Positions 17,804 through 26,074 of a stretch of 64,000 bases of DNA are shown here, in pieces. Source of the stretch: Micromonospora phaseoli (GTDB lineage Bacteria > Actinomycetota > Actinomycetes > Mycobacteriales > Micromonosporaceae). How positions within the stretch are numbered: position 1 is the stretch's first letter; every line of letters begins with the position of its first letter. The stretch covers positions 372,001-436,000 of the forward strand of contig NZ_FNYV01000002.1 in the NCBI RefSeq assembly GCF_900109115.1, given 5' to 3'. The notes under the pieces are model-generated. The model was not told where the DNA came from, made no database searches, and was given only the letters and a program-made list of their open reading frames with translations. The position numbers and the translations under genes are program-made.

Positions 17804-20065
17804 TCAGGCGATCGAGGCGGGGAACCTCTCCCAGACCCGGTGGTTGGCCATCAACTGCCCCACGGCGGCGAAGACCTCACTGCCGTCCTCGCCGGTGACC
17901 ACGCCGGGCGAGCCGGCGACGCCGGCCTGCTCCAGCACGGTGACGCCGCTCCCCCACGCGCCGATGGCCTTGGCGTGCCGCCAGCACTCCTCGACCATCA
18001 GCAGCACCCGGGGGTCGACCGTGCCGGAGCCGGCGGCGCCGGCCTTGGCGTCGCGGGCCGGCAACGCGTCGGGTGCCGGCGCGGGTGCCGCGGCGAGCAG
18101 GACCGCGTCGAGCTCGACCGAACGACCGGTGGCGAAGCTCCGCTGCGCGGGCAGGTCACCGATCATCCCGCCGTGTGGGGCGATGAGCAGCGGCACCATG
18201 TCGGCGGCGAGCACGGCCCGGCGTACCGCGCGGACGCCGTCCAGGTCGCTGTCGGGGGCGACGACGATGCCGACCATCCGCCCGTCGGCCGGCCACTGCC
18301 GGCCGACCTGGGACAGCGCGGGGCTGGGGGTGACGTCGGCCAGCGGCACGGTCGGCTCCGGCGCGGGCAGACCCAGGCCGGTGGCGACCTGCGCACAGAG
18401 CACCGGGTCGATGTTGGCCAGGCACTGGAGCTGACGCTCCTTGATCGCCTGGTGGTAGCACTTGCCCAGCTCGAAGGTGTACGACCTGATGATGTGCTCC
18501 TGCTCGACCGGGGACATGCTCAGCCAGAACAGGCGGGCCTGGCTGAAGTGGTCGTCGAACGAGGCGGGGTTCGCGCGCACCTTCGGAGCCTCGGCGACCT
18601 GCACGGGCACGTCGACGAAGGCGTTCTCGTCGTCGCCGGCCGGGAACGGGTTGCCGCCGTCGAGCGAGTTCGGCCGGTAGGGTGCCACTCCCGCGTGGAC
18701 GGCCTGCTGGTGGAAGCCGTCGCGCAGCATGTCGTTGACCGGAGCGTGCGGGCGGTTGATCGGGATCTGCGAGAAGTTGGGGCCGCCGAGGCGGGTCAGC
18801 TGGGTGTCGACGTACGAGAAGAGCCGGCCCTGCAACAGCGGGTCGTTGGTGACGTCGATGCCCGGCGGCAGGTGGCCCAGGTGGAAGGCGACCTGCTCGG
18901 TCTCGGCGAAGAAGTTCGTCGGCGTCCGGTTGAGCGTCAGCGTGCCGACCGGCTGCACCTCGGCCAGCTCCTCCGGCACCATCTTCGTCGGGTCGAGCAG
19001 GTCGATGCCGGCGAAGGTCTCCTCGGGGGTGTCGGGGAAGACCTGGATGCCGAGTTCCCACTCGGGGAACGCGCCGGCCTCGATGGCGTCGTACAGGTCC
19101 CGCCGGTGGAAGTCCGGGTCCATGCCGCTGAGCATCTGGGCCTCCTCCCAGACCAGGGAGTGCACGCCCAGCTTGGGCTTCCAGTGGAACTTGGCCAGCA
19201 CCGTCTCACCGGCGGCGTTGATCAGCCGGAAGGTGTGGACCCCGAAGCCCTCCATCGTCCGGTACGAGCGGGGAATGCCCCGGTCGGACATGTTCCACAT
19301 GGTGTGGTGCTGAGCCTCGGTGTGCAGCGACACGAAGTCCCAGAAGGTGTCGTGGGCGCTCTGCGCCTGGGGGATCTCGCGGTCGGGATGCGGCTTGCCG
19401 GCGTGGATGATGTCGGGGAACTTGATGGCGTCCTGGATGAAGAAGACCGGCATGTTGTTGCCGACGAGATCGAAGGTGCCCTCGTCGGTGTAGAACTTCG
19501 TCGCGAAGCCGCGGGTGTCGCGGACGGTGTCGGCCGAGCCACGCGAGCCGAGGACGGTGGAGAACCGGACGAAGACCTCGGTGCTGCGGCCCTTGGCGAG
19601 AAAGCCCGCCCGGGTGACCGCCTCGGCGGTGCCGTAGGCGGTGAACACGCCGTGCGCGCCGGCGCCACGGGCGTGCACGACCCGCTCGGGGATGCGCTCG
19701 TGGTCGAAGTGGGTGATCTTCTCCCGCAGGTGGTGGTCCTGCAGCAGCACGGGGCCGCGCCGGCCCGCCTTGAGCGAGTGGTCCGTGTCGCGTAGCCGCG
19801 CCCCCTGCGAGGTGGTGAGGAAGGCGCCCTGCTGACCGTTCGCGGTGGCCGGTGCGCCCGTCGTCGCGCCGGTCGGCGTGCGGGTCTGCGGGGCGCCCTG
19901 CTCGGGCTTCGGCGGCAGCGGTTCGTGCGGCGTGGTCGGCTCCGCCAACGTCGGCGCAGCGCTGCCCGGAGCACCGGGCAGGTCCGGGGCGAGTACGTCG
20001 GTCACCTTCTCCGCTGCGGACTCCACGACGTCCTTGACCGCCTTGGCGGGGTTGCGGGCATCCAT
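17804..20065 (-). CDS. katE: Large-subunit monofunctional catalase (HPII type)
   Basis: 753 residues, the size of the large HPII class. It breaks hydrogen peroxide into water and oxygen with haem in the cytoplasm. The distal His is H131 in RVVHARGAGAHG, the active-site Asn lies in DLVGNNMPVFF (203/204), and the proximal haem Tyr lies in RLFSYVDTQ. After the catalase core, residues from about 595 form the DJ-1/PfpI-like domain of this class (GRMVGIVVAPDSDLDGV, LLIAPHGG). The first ~75 residues are a Pro/Thr-rich extension. GGGAGG precedes ATG 20065, though with a long spacer. It is transcribed as a single gene downstream of the ArsR-SRPBCC pair. Confidence 0.95.
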   Translation of the reverse strand: MDARNPAKAVKDVVESAAEKVTDVLAPDLPGAPGSAAPTLAEPTTPHEPLPPKPEQGAPQTRTPTGATTGAPATANGQQGAFLTTSQGARLRDTDHSLKAGRRGPVLLQDHHLREKITHFDHERIPERVVHARGAGAHGVFTAYGTAEAVTRAGFLAKGRSTEVFVRFSTVLGSRGSADTVRDTRGFATKFYTDEGTFDLVGNNMPVFFIQDAIKFPDIIHAGKPHPDREIPQAQSAHDTFWDFVSLHTEAQHHTMWNMSDRGIPRSYRTMEGFGVHTFRLINAAGETVLAKFHWKPKLGVHSLVWEEAQMLSGMDPDFHRRDLYDAIEAGAFPEWELGIQVFPDTPEETFAGIDLLDPTKMVPEELAEVQPVGTLTLNRTPTNFFAETEQVAFHLGHLPPGIDVTNDPLLQGRLFSYVDTQLTRLGGPNFSQIPINRPHAPVNDMLRDGFHQQAVHAGVAPYRPNSLDGGNPFPAGDDENAFVDVPVQVAEAPKVRANPASFDDHFSQARLFWLSMSPVEQEHIIRSYTFELGKCYHQAIKERQLQCLANIDPVLCAQVATGLGLPAPEPTVPLADVTPSPALSQVGRQWPADGRMVGIVVAPDSDLDGVRAVRRAVLAADMVPLLIAPHGGMIGDLPAQRSFATGRSVELDAVLLAAAPAPAPDALPARDAKAGAAGSGTVDPRVLLMVEECWRHAKAIGAWGSGVTVLEQAGVAGSPGVVTGEDGSEVFAAVGQLMANHRVWERFPASIA

Positions 20066-20167
20066 CTTGACGAGTACCTCCCTGGGACACGATGGCCAGA
20101 TCTCAGGGCGATACCCCGGGCAGAACGAGCAAAACGGAGCGAATGGCGCGGATCTGGGTATCCTCGG

Positions 20168-20665
20168 TCACGCCAGCGGCAGCTGCTCGAAGTACGCCTT
20201 CATTGACGGGTAGTAGTCGTCGAAGGACGGCATCGGTGTGTCCTCGCGGGCCGCCACCAGACGGTCAAGGTAGTACTCCCAGCCAGGCCCGACCTCACCG
20301 ACGCCGGCGGTCTCCGTCAGGTGCTGAACGAAGCGCAGCTCGGTCCGATCACCCTGCGTGGTCAGCAACAACTCCAGTCGCCAGTGGCCGAACTCGTCAC
20401 GCATGGACACGGCCAGCCGCCGGGGCGGCTCGCACGCGTCGATCCGCAGCTCTGACCAGGGAGCCCCCTCCTCGTACGCCATCTGCACCCGGATGCTGCG
20501 CCCCGGCGCGGCCTCGCCTTCCCAGGGGCCGTACCAGCGTGCCGTGCGGTCCGGCTCGGTCAGGCTGGCCCAGACGTCCTCGACCGGGGCCCGGAAGGTG
20601 CGGGTGACGACCAGGTCGGGCCCGCTGTCGGTGCCGAAAAGCCGACCGGATGGGGTGGGTGTCAT
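20168..20665 (-). CDS. SRPBCC (AHSA1-type) protein co-transcribed with ArsR regulator
   Basis: 165 residues of AHSA1/START-like fold: LVVTRTFRAPVEDVWASLTEPDRTARWYGPWEGEA is the family's N-terminal strand-helix pattern, and WEYYLDRLVAA is in the C-terminal helix. It should bind a hydrophobic molecule; the true ligand is unknown. Its ATG overlaps the stop of the ArsR-family gene by four bases (ATGA). This ArsR plus SRPBCC pairing is common in actinobacteria, where the regulator usually represses the pair. A palindrome at 21034-21051 is the likely operator. Confidence 0.85.
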   Translation of the reverse strand: MTPTPSGRLFGTDSGPDLVVTRTFRAPVEDVWASLTEPDRTARWYGPWEGEAAPGRSIRVQMAYEEGAPWSELRIDACEPPRRLAVSMRDEFGHWRLELLLTTQGDRTELRFVQHLTETAGVGEVGPGWEYYLDRLVAAREDTPMPSFDDYYPSMKAYFEQLPLA

Positions 20666-21024
20666 GCTGTCCGCTCCTCGAAGGAATTCGGCGAGCCACC
20701 GGTGCGGCGCTCGCGGCGGGTACGGTGAACCTCGGTCTCCAGCGCGTCGAGCCGGCGCTCCCAGCGCTCGGCCTGGTCGAACTGGGCCAGCCAGCGGGTC
20801 AGGTCACCGAAGCGGGTCGGGTCCAGTTCGTAGCGACGCTCGCGGCCGACCACGGTGTCCCGCACCAGACCACTTTCCCGCAGTACGCGCAGGTGGCGAC
20901 TGATCGCCGGCCGGCTGAGCTCGAACTGCTCGGCGATCCGGCCGGCGGTGAGCCGACGCTCCCGCAGCAGTTCGAGGATGCGTCGGCGAACCGGATCCGC
21001 GATGGCCCCGGCTATCTCGTCCAC
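20662..21024 (-). CDS. ArsR-family transcriptional repressor
   Basis: 120 residues of winged helix-turn-helix: IADPVRRRILELLRERRLTAGRIAEQFELSRPAISRHLRVLRESGLV is the ArsR core (about 8-55), followed by a wing and a charged C-terminal helix. It lacks the CxC metal-binding motif of arsenic sensors, so the inducer is probably organic or unknown. GTG 21024 is chosen because the ArsR domain begins there and the palindrome CGTAAC-N6-GTTACG ends ten bases upstream; the long upstream frame is non-protein-like. The stop overlaps the SRPBCC start. Confidence 0.85.
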   Translation of the reverse strand: MDEIAGAIADPVRRRILELLRERRLTAGRIAEQFELSRPAISRHLRVLRESGLVRDTVVGRERRYELDPTRFGDLTRWLAQFDQAERWERRLDALETEVHRTRRERRTGGSPNSFEERTA

Positions 21025-21033
21025 GAACAGAAG

Positions 21034-21051
21034 CGTAACTGATCGGTTACG
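21034..21051 (-). promoter_or_regulatory. Probable ArsR operator before ArsR-SRPBCC pair
   Basis: CGTAACTGATCGGTTACG has perfect arms (CGTAAC, GTTACG) and a nearly symmetric GATC centre. It lies ten bases before the arsR GTG start, as expected for an autorepressed promoter. Assignment to this ArsR protein is by position. Confidence 0.65.
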
Positions 21052-21125
21052 TGTTTCGCCACCACTCGTGCACACCACGGTGTCGAGTTGCCCTTCGGCG
21101 ATCGGCAGGCGGTAGAACCCGGCCA

Positions 21126-21145
21126 CGTACACCGATCGGTGTACG
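21126..21145. promoter_or_regulatory. 20-bp perfect palindrome between ArsR and DUF998 genes
   Basis: CGTACACCGATCGGTGTACG reads identically on both strands over 20 bases. It lies 100 bp before the DUF998 gene and about the same distance from arsR. The shape is typical of TetR-family operators, but no TetR gene lies in the window. Confidence 0.6.
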
Positions 21146-21244
21146 CCGTACTCCCACGGCGTCGAGGCAGGTGACGCCGTCCGGACGACGCGTCGGCGCC
21201 CCCTCGCGCCGTAGCTTTCGGCACACGCCACCAAGGAGGTACCG

Positions 21245-21946
21245 ATGCTCACTTCCGAGTTGCCCGCCGTCCCGGCCGGAGCGAGGCGGTCGCCGCGTTC
21301 GCGCCTCGCCGCCGACGCCGCGCTCGCTGGCCTGGTCCTGGCGCTGGCCGCGATCGCCGTGGCCGACGCCGTCAACCCACAGTGGAGCTGGGTCGAACAC
21401 ATGGCCAGTCACTTCGTGCACGGTCGGGCCGGTTGGCTGATAACGGTCGCCGGCGTGACCATCGCCGGCGCGTCGGCGATGCTGATCAAGCTGTCCGCCG
21501 AATTCAACCGGACCAGCCGGGCCGGGCGGATCGGCCGGTGGATGCTCGGTGTCTGGGCGCTGGGCATGCTCGTGGCCGGGGTGTTCCCGGCCGACCCACC
21601 AGGCCAGTGGGATCGGCCGCCGTCCACGGCTGGCCTGGTGCACGGGGTGGGCGGGCTGGCCGCCTTCCTGGCGCTGCCGGTGGCCGCGGTGCTGCTCACC
21701 CGGGCGTGGCGGCAGCAGCCGCGATGGCAGGCGGCCGGTCCGGCGCTGCGGGTGGCCAGGGCATTGGTGCTGGCCGCCTTCGCCGTCTTCATGGTCACCT
21801 GGGTCGACGTGATGGTCGGCCCCAACCTCTCGATCGGGTCCCAACACACCGTGGTCGGCCTGACCGAGCGGGTGATGCTCTGGGCGGACGTGGGGTGGCT
21901 CGCGGTCGCCGCGACCGGGCTACGCCGAATGACCCGGGCCGCATAA
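21245..21946 (+). CDS. DUF998 family integral membrane protein
   Basis: 233 residues with about six membrane helices, starting with LAADAALAGLVLALAAIAVADAV. GMLVAGVFPADPP is the recurring DUF998 signature between helices. AAGGAGGT lies directly before ATG 21245. No enzymatic function is established for the family. The sensor kinase gene begins seven bases after the stop, so the membrane protein, kinase and response regulator probably form one operon, and the membrane protein may take part in sensing. A perfect 20-bp palindrome lies in its upstream region. Confidence 0.82.
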   Translation: MLTSELPAVPAGARRSPRSRLAADAALAGLVLALAAIAVADAVNPQWSWVEHMASHFVHGRAGWLITVAGVTIAGASAMLIKLSAEFNRTSRAGRIGRWMLGVWALGMLVAGVFPADPPGQWDRPPSTAGLVHGVGGLAAFLALPVAAVLLTRAWRQQPRWQAAGPALRVARALVLAAFAVFMVTWVDVMVGPNLSIGSQHTVVGLTERVMLWADVGWLAVAATGLRRMTRAA

Positions 21947-21953
21947 TCGACTG

Positions 21954-23126
21954 ATGGTGGGAGCAGGCGCGGCGATGGCGTACCTGGGGGGCGCGGCGCG
22001 CACACTGGGGCAGGCGTGGGCGGTCACCGCACTCCTGGCGGCGGCCACGGCCGTCGGGGTGCCGGCCGGAGTGGCGTTGGCCGGCGGCAGTGTGACGGTG
22101 GCCGGGGCGCTGCCGCTGGCGCAGATCCTGGCCGCACTGGTGCTGCTGCGTACCCGGTGGCCAGTCCGCACACTGCTCGCGTCGATCGCGACCGTGGCGG
22201 CCTACCGGAGCGCCGGTCTCGTCGACACCGGCTGGGTCTGGCCGGCGACCGTCGCCTTCGCCGGGGTCGTGCTGGCCGGACGTGCCGGCTGGGCCACGCT
22301 GATCGGGGCTGCCTTCCTCACCTATGCCGCCAGTTGGGAGTCGACGGTCGGCGGGCACACCCCGGAGTGGGTCGCCGGGCAGCTCGGCGGCGAGACCTTG
22401 TGGTTGGCCGTCGTGGTGGCGGGCACCATGGCCTATCGCAACCGTCGGCGCTGGCGGGACGAGGTGGCAGCACGGCTGCGGCAGTCGCAGCACGAACGGG
22501 AGCTCCAGGCTGGCCGGCGGCGCGCGGAGGAGCGGGTACGCATCGCCCGCGAGCTGCACGACGTGGTGGCACACACGCTCGCCGTGGTCGGCGTACACCT
22601 CAACGTGGCGCTGGACACGGTCGATTCCGCGCCCGGCGAGGCCCGTGACGCGTTGCGGCTGGCGCAGGACGTGCGCGGCCGGGCGATGACCGACCTGAAG
22701 GCCATGATCGGTGTCCTGCGGGACGACACCACGGCTGGTGTCGACTCACCCATGGCCCAGCTGGACGGCCTGGCCGCGCTGATCGATCAGGTGCGGATGA
22801 CGGGCCTGGCGGTGACGCTGGACGAGGCGGGCGATCGGTCACACGTGCCGACCCCGGTGGCGCTGGCCGCGTACCGGGTGGTGCAGGAGGCGTTGACGAA
22901 CACGGTCCGTCATGCCCGCGCCTCGCGGGTCGTGGTCACCCTCCGGTACGCGCCCGCGCAGCTCACCGTCGCCGTCACCGATGACGGCTCGGCGAGGTCA
23001 ACCGACGGGGGTCACGGCATCGCCGGGATGCGGGAACGGGTCGAGGCGCTGGGCGGCTCCCTGGCGGCCGGGCCCGCCGACCACGGCGGCTTCCTGGTGC
23101 GGGCTGTCCTGCCGGTGGTGTGCTGA
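21954..23126 (+). CDS. Sensor histidine kinase, NarL/DesK type
   Basis: 390 residues. About five membrane helices fill residues 20-160, without a large outer domain, so the signal is probably in or near the membrane. The HisKA_3 dimerisation domain follows, with phospho-acceptor H202 in ARELHDVVAHTLAVVGVHL. The HATPase domain is C-terminal (EALTNTVRHARASRVVV for the N box, VTDDGSARSTDGGHGIAGMRERV for the G1/G2 boxes). It should phosphorylate the response regulator whose gene starts three bases after its stop. The DUF998 gene lies just upstream. Confidence 0.9.
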   Translation: MVGAGAAMAYLGGAARTLGQAWAVTALLAAATAVGVPAGVALAGGSVTVAGALPLAQILAALVLLRTRWPVRTLLASIATVAAYRSAGLVDTGWVWPATVAFAGVVLAGRAGWATLIGAAFLTYAASWESTVGGHTPEWVAGQLGGETLWLAVVVAGTMAYRNRRRWRDEVAARLRQSQHERELQAGRRRAEERVRIARELHDVVAHTLAVVGVHLNVALDTVDSAPGEARDALRLAQDVRGRAMTDLKAMIGVLRDDTTAGVDSPMAQLDGLAALIDQVRMTGLAVTLDEAGDRSHVPTPVALAAYRVVQEALTNTVRHARASRVVVTLRYAPAQLTVAVTDDGSARSTDGGHGIAGMRERVEALGGSLAAGPADHGGFLVRAVLPVVC

Positions 23127-23128
23127 CC

Positions 23129-23809
23129 ATGACGATCTCCGTCCTGCTCGCCGACGACCAGCACCTGGTCCGGGCCGGATTCCGCAGTCTGCTGCAACGG
23201 GATCGAGGCATCGTGGTGGCCGGGGAGGCGTCCACCGGTGACGAGGCGGTCCGGGCGGCCAGGGTGATGCGACCCGACGTCGTACTCATGGACATCCGGA
23301 TGCCGGGCCTGGACGGGATCGCGGCGACCAGGCAGATCGTGGCCGACCAGGAGTTGAGCGGCTGCCGTGTCGTCATCCTCACCACCTTCGAGACCGACGA
23401 CCACGTCTTCGCCGCGCTCGCCGCCGGCGCGAGCGGCTTTCTCACCAAGGAGGTCGACCCGAGCGGGTTGCGCCACGCGGTCCGGGTGGTCGCGGCGGGC
23501 GAGGCTCTGCTCTCCCCCGGCGTTACCCGGCGCGTCATCGACCAGTTCGCGCACCGGCCGGTCGCCGGAGGCGGAGGCGGGACGCGGCTCGCGGCGCTGA
23601 CCGACCGGGAACGGGACGTCGTGCGGCTGGTCGCGACCGGCCTGTCCAACGAGGACATCGCCCGGAGGCTGGTGATCAGCCCGCTGACCGCGAAGACCCA
23701 CATCACCCGCGCAATCGGCAAGCTCGGCGTCCGTGACCGGGTCCAGTTGGTGATCCTGGCGTACGAGGCGGGTCTGGTCCGGCCGGGCGAGTTCCCCGCG
23801 ACGGAGTGA
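23129..23809 (+). CDS. LuxR/NarL-type response regulator
   Basis: 226 residues. The receiver domain (1-120) has the acidic pair D9/D10, phospho-acceptor D55 in VVLMDIRMPG, and the conserved Lys in GFLTKEVDP. The GerE/LuxR helix-turn-helix is C-terminal (LTDRERDVVRLVATGLSNEDIARRLVISPLTAKTHI). ATG 23129 is preferred to GTG 23120, which overlaps the kinase stop; both are possible. It is the partner of the kinase upstream. Targets are unknown, but the linked DUF998 gene is a natural candidate. Confidence 0.9.
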   Translation: MTISVLLADDQHLVRAGFRSLLQRDRGIVVAGEASTGDEAVRAARVMRPDVVLMDIRMPGLDGIAATRQIVADQELSGCRVVILTTFETDDHVFAALAAGASGFLTKEVDPSGLRHAVRVVAAGEALLSPGVTRRVIDQFAHRPVAGGGGGTRLAALTDRERDVVRLVATGLSNEDIARRLVISPLTAKTHITRAIGKLGVRDRVQLVILAYEAGLVRPGEFPATE

Positions 23810-23905
23810 CCGGGCGCGACCGAGCAACCCGGCGAGCCCGCATGCGGCTGGTGTGGCGGGCATTGACACCGCCGACAGTGACGTGATGTGCTCAGACGGT
23901 AGCGG

Positions 23906-23926
23906 TAATGACAACCGTGATCGTTA
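23906..23926. promoter_or_regulatory. Imperfect palindrome before SCO5389-family gene
   Basis: Two half-sites, TAATGACAAC and GTGATCGTTA, flank a central C; seven of ten base pairs match and the three mismatches are all transitions. It ends 14 bases before the ATG at 23940, overlapping the promoter/leader region. It looks like an operator, but I cannot assign a factor. Confidence 0.4.
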
Positions 23927-23939
23927 GTTGAGGAGGAGC

Positions 23940-24332
23940 ATGTCTCTCACCGTGCCGCCTGACCTGCTGCGGGCCGCCGAGTCCGGGCCGGTCGACGACG
24001 AGTCGTTCGTGGCCTGCGTCCGGGAGTCGCTGCCGTACGCCTGGCAGACCGTCAGTCGGGTGGCGTCGGACCTGGCCGGGTCCGACGCCGACTTCGCCGA
24101 CAACGAGATCCCGCCACCGAGTGAGGCGGACCGGGGGCAGCTGCTGCGCGCCCTGGCCAGCGACGCTATCCGGGCCAGCCTGGAGCGGCACTTCGGCGTG
24201 AAGCTGGCCTTCCAGAACTGTCACCGGGTCGCGGCGTTCCGACCGTCCGCGGTGGACTCCGACGCCTACCGCCGATTCACCTCCGTTCGAGGTCAACTGC
24301 TCAACCAGTCACCCGAGCTGCGTGACTGCTGA
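23940..24332 (+). CDS. SCO5389-family protein
   Basis: 130 residues, cytosolic. The sequence matches my memory of the streptomycete SCO5389 family, with FVACVRESLPYAWQ near the start, GQLLRALASDAIRASLERHFGVKLAFQNCHRVA in the middle and FTSVRGQLLNQSPELRDC at the C-terminus. The function of the family is not known. GAGGAGGAG directly precedes ATG 23940. Its end overlaps the GTG start of the LLM gene by 11 bases, so the two are made together. An imperfect palindrome just upstream suggests regulation. Confidence 0.85.
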   Translation: MSLTVPPDLLRAAESGPVDDESFVACVRESLPYAWQTVSRVASDLAGSDADFADNEIPPPSEADRGQLLRALASDAIRASLERHFGVKLAFQNCHRVAAFRPSAVDSDAYRRFTSVRGQLLNQSPELRDC

Positions 24333-25440
24333 TCCGACCGAGGCCCGGCGGGCCGGACGGGGCGTACGCACGCACCTGTTCCTGCTCGCCGGGCAGCGAC
24401 CCGGCCAGACCCACGCCGCCGCCCTGACCAACGCCCACCACTACGGCCGGGCCGCCGAGCTCACCGGGTTCGACGGGGTGTGGATCGCCGAGCACCACTT
24501 CATCACCTACGGGGTGTGCCCGTCGGCGGTCACGTTCGCCGCGCACCTGCTCGGCGCGACGCGGAGCATCGAGGTCGGCACCGCCGCATGCATTCTGTCC
24601 AACCGCCACCCGGTCGCGCTGGGCGAGGAGGCGGCGGTGCTGCACGAGTTGTCCGGCGGCCGGTTCCGGCTGGGTGTCGGCCGCGGCGGCCCCTGGGTCG
24701 ACCTGGAGGTCTTCGGCACCGGGCTGGACCGGTTCCACGAGGGGTTCGCCGAGTCGCTGGAGCTGCTGACCCGGTGGCTGTCCGGCCAGCCCACGGTCGG
24801 CGGCAACAGCCGCTTCCCGTTCCGGCCGGTACCGGTGGTGCCCCGGCCGACCGGCCGGCTGCCCGTCTGGGTCGCCGCGACCTCGGCCGGCACGGTCGAC
24901 CTCGCGGCACGGCACGGCCTGCCGCTGCTGCTCGGCCTGCACGCCGACCTGCCCGAGAAGGCGGAGTTGCTCGACCGCTACGCGCGGACGGCCGTCTCGC
25001 ACGGCCACGACCTCACCGGCATCGATCATGCCAGCGCCCACCTCGCCCAGGTGGCGGAGACCGACGAGGCCGCAGCGCAGGCGGTAGGCGCCGGGCTGCT
25101 GCCGCTGCTGGCCGGCGTCGGGGAGTACGTCCGCCTGGACGGCGCGCCGGCCGGGCAACGGGATCCGGCCGACTACGTGCGGCATCTGATCGACATCCAC
25201 CCGGTCGGCTCACCACGCCGCTGCCGGCAGGCCGTCGCGCGGGCCGCGGCCCTGCCGGGCGTACGGCACCTGCTGTTCATGGTGGAGGCGGTCGGCGGCC
25301 GCGAACCCACCCTGGACAACATCGAACGACTGGCCACGACGGTGCTCGACCTCGCACCGCGCCGTGCGCCACCAGCGTCGGCGATGAGGCGCACCTCATC
25401 GCCGAGCGTGGTCAGGACTGCGGGGCCGCGATCTGGATGA
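24322..25440 (+). CDS. LLM-class flavin-dependent oxidoreductase (luciferase-like)
   Basis: 372 residues of the bacterial luciferase-like TIM-barrel family, which uses reduced FMN or F420. Family features include GFDGVWIAEHHFITYGVCPSAVTFAAHLLGAT, GTAACILSNRHPVALGEEAAVLHELSGGRFRLGVGRGG and PVWVAATSAGTVDLAARHGLPLL. The substrate is unknown. GTG 24322 overlaps the SCO5389-family gene by 11 bases. The last ~10 codons overlap the 3' end of the convergent VOC gene by 29 bp, and the final ~25 residues look non-conserved, so the C-terminus may have been extended by loss of a stop. Confidence 0.85.
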   Translation: MTADPTEARRAGRGVRTHLFLLAGQRPGQTHAAALTNAHHYGRAAELTGFDGVWIAEHHFITYGVCPSAVTFAAHLLGATRSIEVGTAACILSNRHPVALGEEAAVLHELSGGRFRLGVGRGGPWVDLEVFGTGLDRFHEGFAESLELLTRWLSGQPTVGGNSRFPFRPVPVVPRPTGRLPVWVAATSAGTVDLAARHGLPLLLGLHADLPEKAELLDRYARTAVSHGHDLTGIDHASAHLAQVAETDEAAAQAVGAGLLPLLAGVGEYVRLDGAPAGQRDPADYVRHLIDIHPVGSPRRCRQAVARAAALPGVRHLLFMVEAVGGREPTLDNIERLATTVLDLAPRRAPPASAMRRTSSPSVVRTAGPRSG

Positions 25441-25801
25441 GGTTGCCGCAGGTGTCGTCGAAGACCGCGGTCGTCATGCCGCCCATGCTCAACGGCTCCT
25501 GGGTGAAGGTCACCCCCAGAGCGGTCAACCGCTCGTACTCGGCGGCCACGTCCGGCACGCCGAACATGGTGTAGGGGATCCCGTCGGCGACCAACGCCTT
25601 CTTGTAGGTGGCCGCCGCCGGGTGCTGGTCGGGCTCCAGCACGATCTCCACACCGTCGGGATCCTCCGGGGACACCACGGTCAACCACCGGTACTCCCCC
25701 AGCGGGATCTCGGTCTTCTTCGTGAAGCCGAGCACGCTGGTGTAGAACGTCAACGCCTTCTCCTGGTCGTCGACCAGGATGCTCATGTGTCCGATACGCA
25801 C
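25412..25801 (-). CDS. VOC-family (glyoxalase/bleomycin-resistance fold) protein
   Basis: 129 residues with the paired beta-alpha-beta-beta-beta modules of the vicinal oxygen chelate fold. It begins IGHMSILVDDQEKALTFYTSVLGFTKKTEIPLGEYRW and ends MTTAVFDDTCGNLIQI, where metal-ligand positions are expected (H5, E in VEIVLEP). The substrate is unknown. GTG 25801 is chosen because GGAGG lies seven to eight bases upstream. The gene overlaps the end of the ArsR gene by 19 bases, which marks them as one operon, and overlaps the convergent LLM gene at its 3' end. Confidence 0.85.
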   Translation of the reverse strand: MRIGHMSILVDDQEKALTFYTSVLGFTKKTEIPLGEYRWLTVVSPEDPDGVEIVLEPDQHPAAATYKKALVADGIPYTMFGVPDVAAEYERLTALGVTFTQEPLSMGGMTTAVFDDTCGNLIQIAAPQS

Positions 25802-26067
25802 GGTCCCACCCTCCATCGTCGGTAGATCTGCTCGAGTGGTGACATATCAAGATCGAGAAACACGTACCGGCCCTCGCGGCGGATCACCACCAGACCGGCG
25901 TCGGACAGGACGGCGAGGTGCTGGGAGATGGCCTGCCGCGTCGAGGTGAACCCCTTCCCCGTCAGGCGGGCGCAGAGCTCGAACAGCGTCTGCCCACTGC
26001 GGTCCTGCAACTCGTCGAGGATGGCACGCCGCGTTGGGTCAGCCAGCGCCTTGTACACGTCACCCAC
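25783..26067 (-). CDS. ArsR-family repressor of the VOC gene
   Basis: About 94 residues of ArsR winged helix: GDVYKALADPTRRAILDELQDRSGQTLFELCARLTG leads into TRQAISQHLAVLSDAGLVVIRREGRYVFLDL. No CxC metal site is present. The longest frame starts at TTG 26085, but that codon lies inside the promoter (between the -35 and -10 boxes at 26075-26104), so a later GTG is used: 26067 for a leaderless message, with 26070 and 26058 as alternatives. The 3' end overlaps the VOC gene. A perfect palindrome between the promoter boxes is its likely operator. Confidence 0.82.
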   Translation of the reverse strand: MGDVYKALADPTRRAILDELQDRSGQTLFELCARLTGKGFTSTRQAISQHLAVLSDAGLVVIRREGRYVFLDLDMSPLEQIYRRWRVGPCVSDT

Positions 26068-26074
26068 CACCGGA

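Noticed and set aside
17804..18280. Extra C-terminal DJ-1/PfpI-like domain on catalase
   Set aside because: This domain is usual for the HPII large-subunit class, so it is not a novel fusion.
17840..19795. A 651-residue plus-strand frame opposite the catalase gene
   Set aside because: It is antisense to a fully supported catalase, with no motif and no ribosome binding site; long antisense frames are common in GC-rich DNA.
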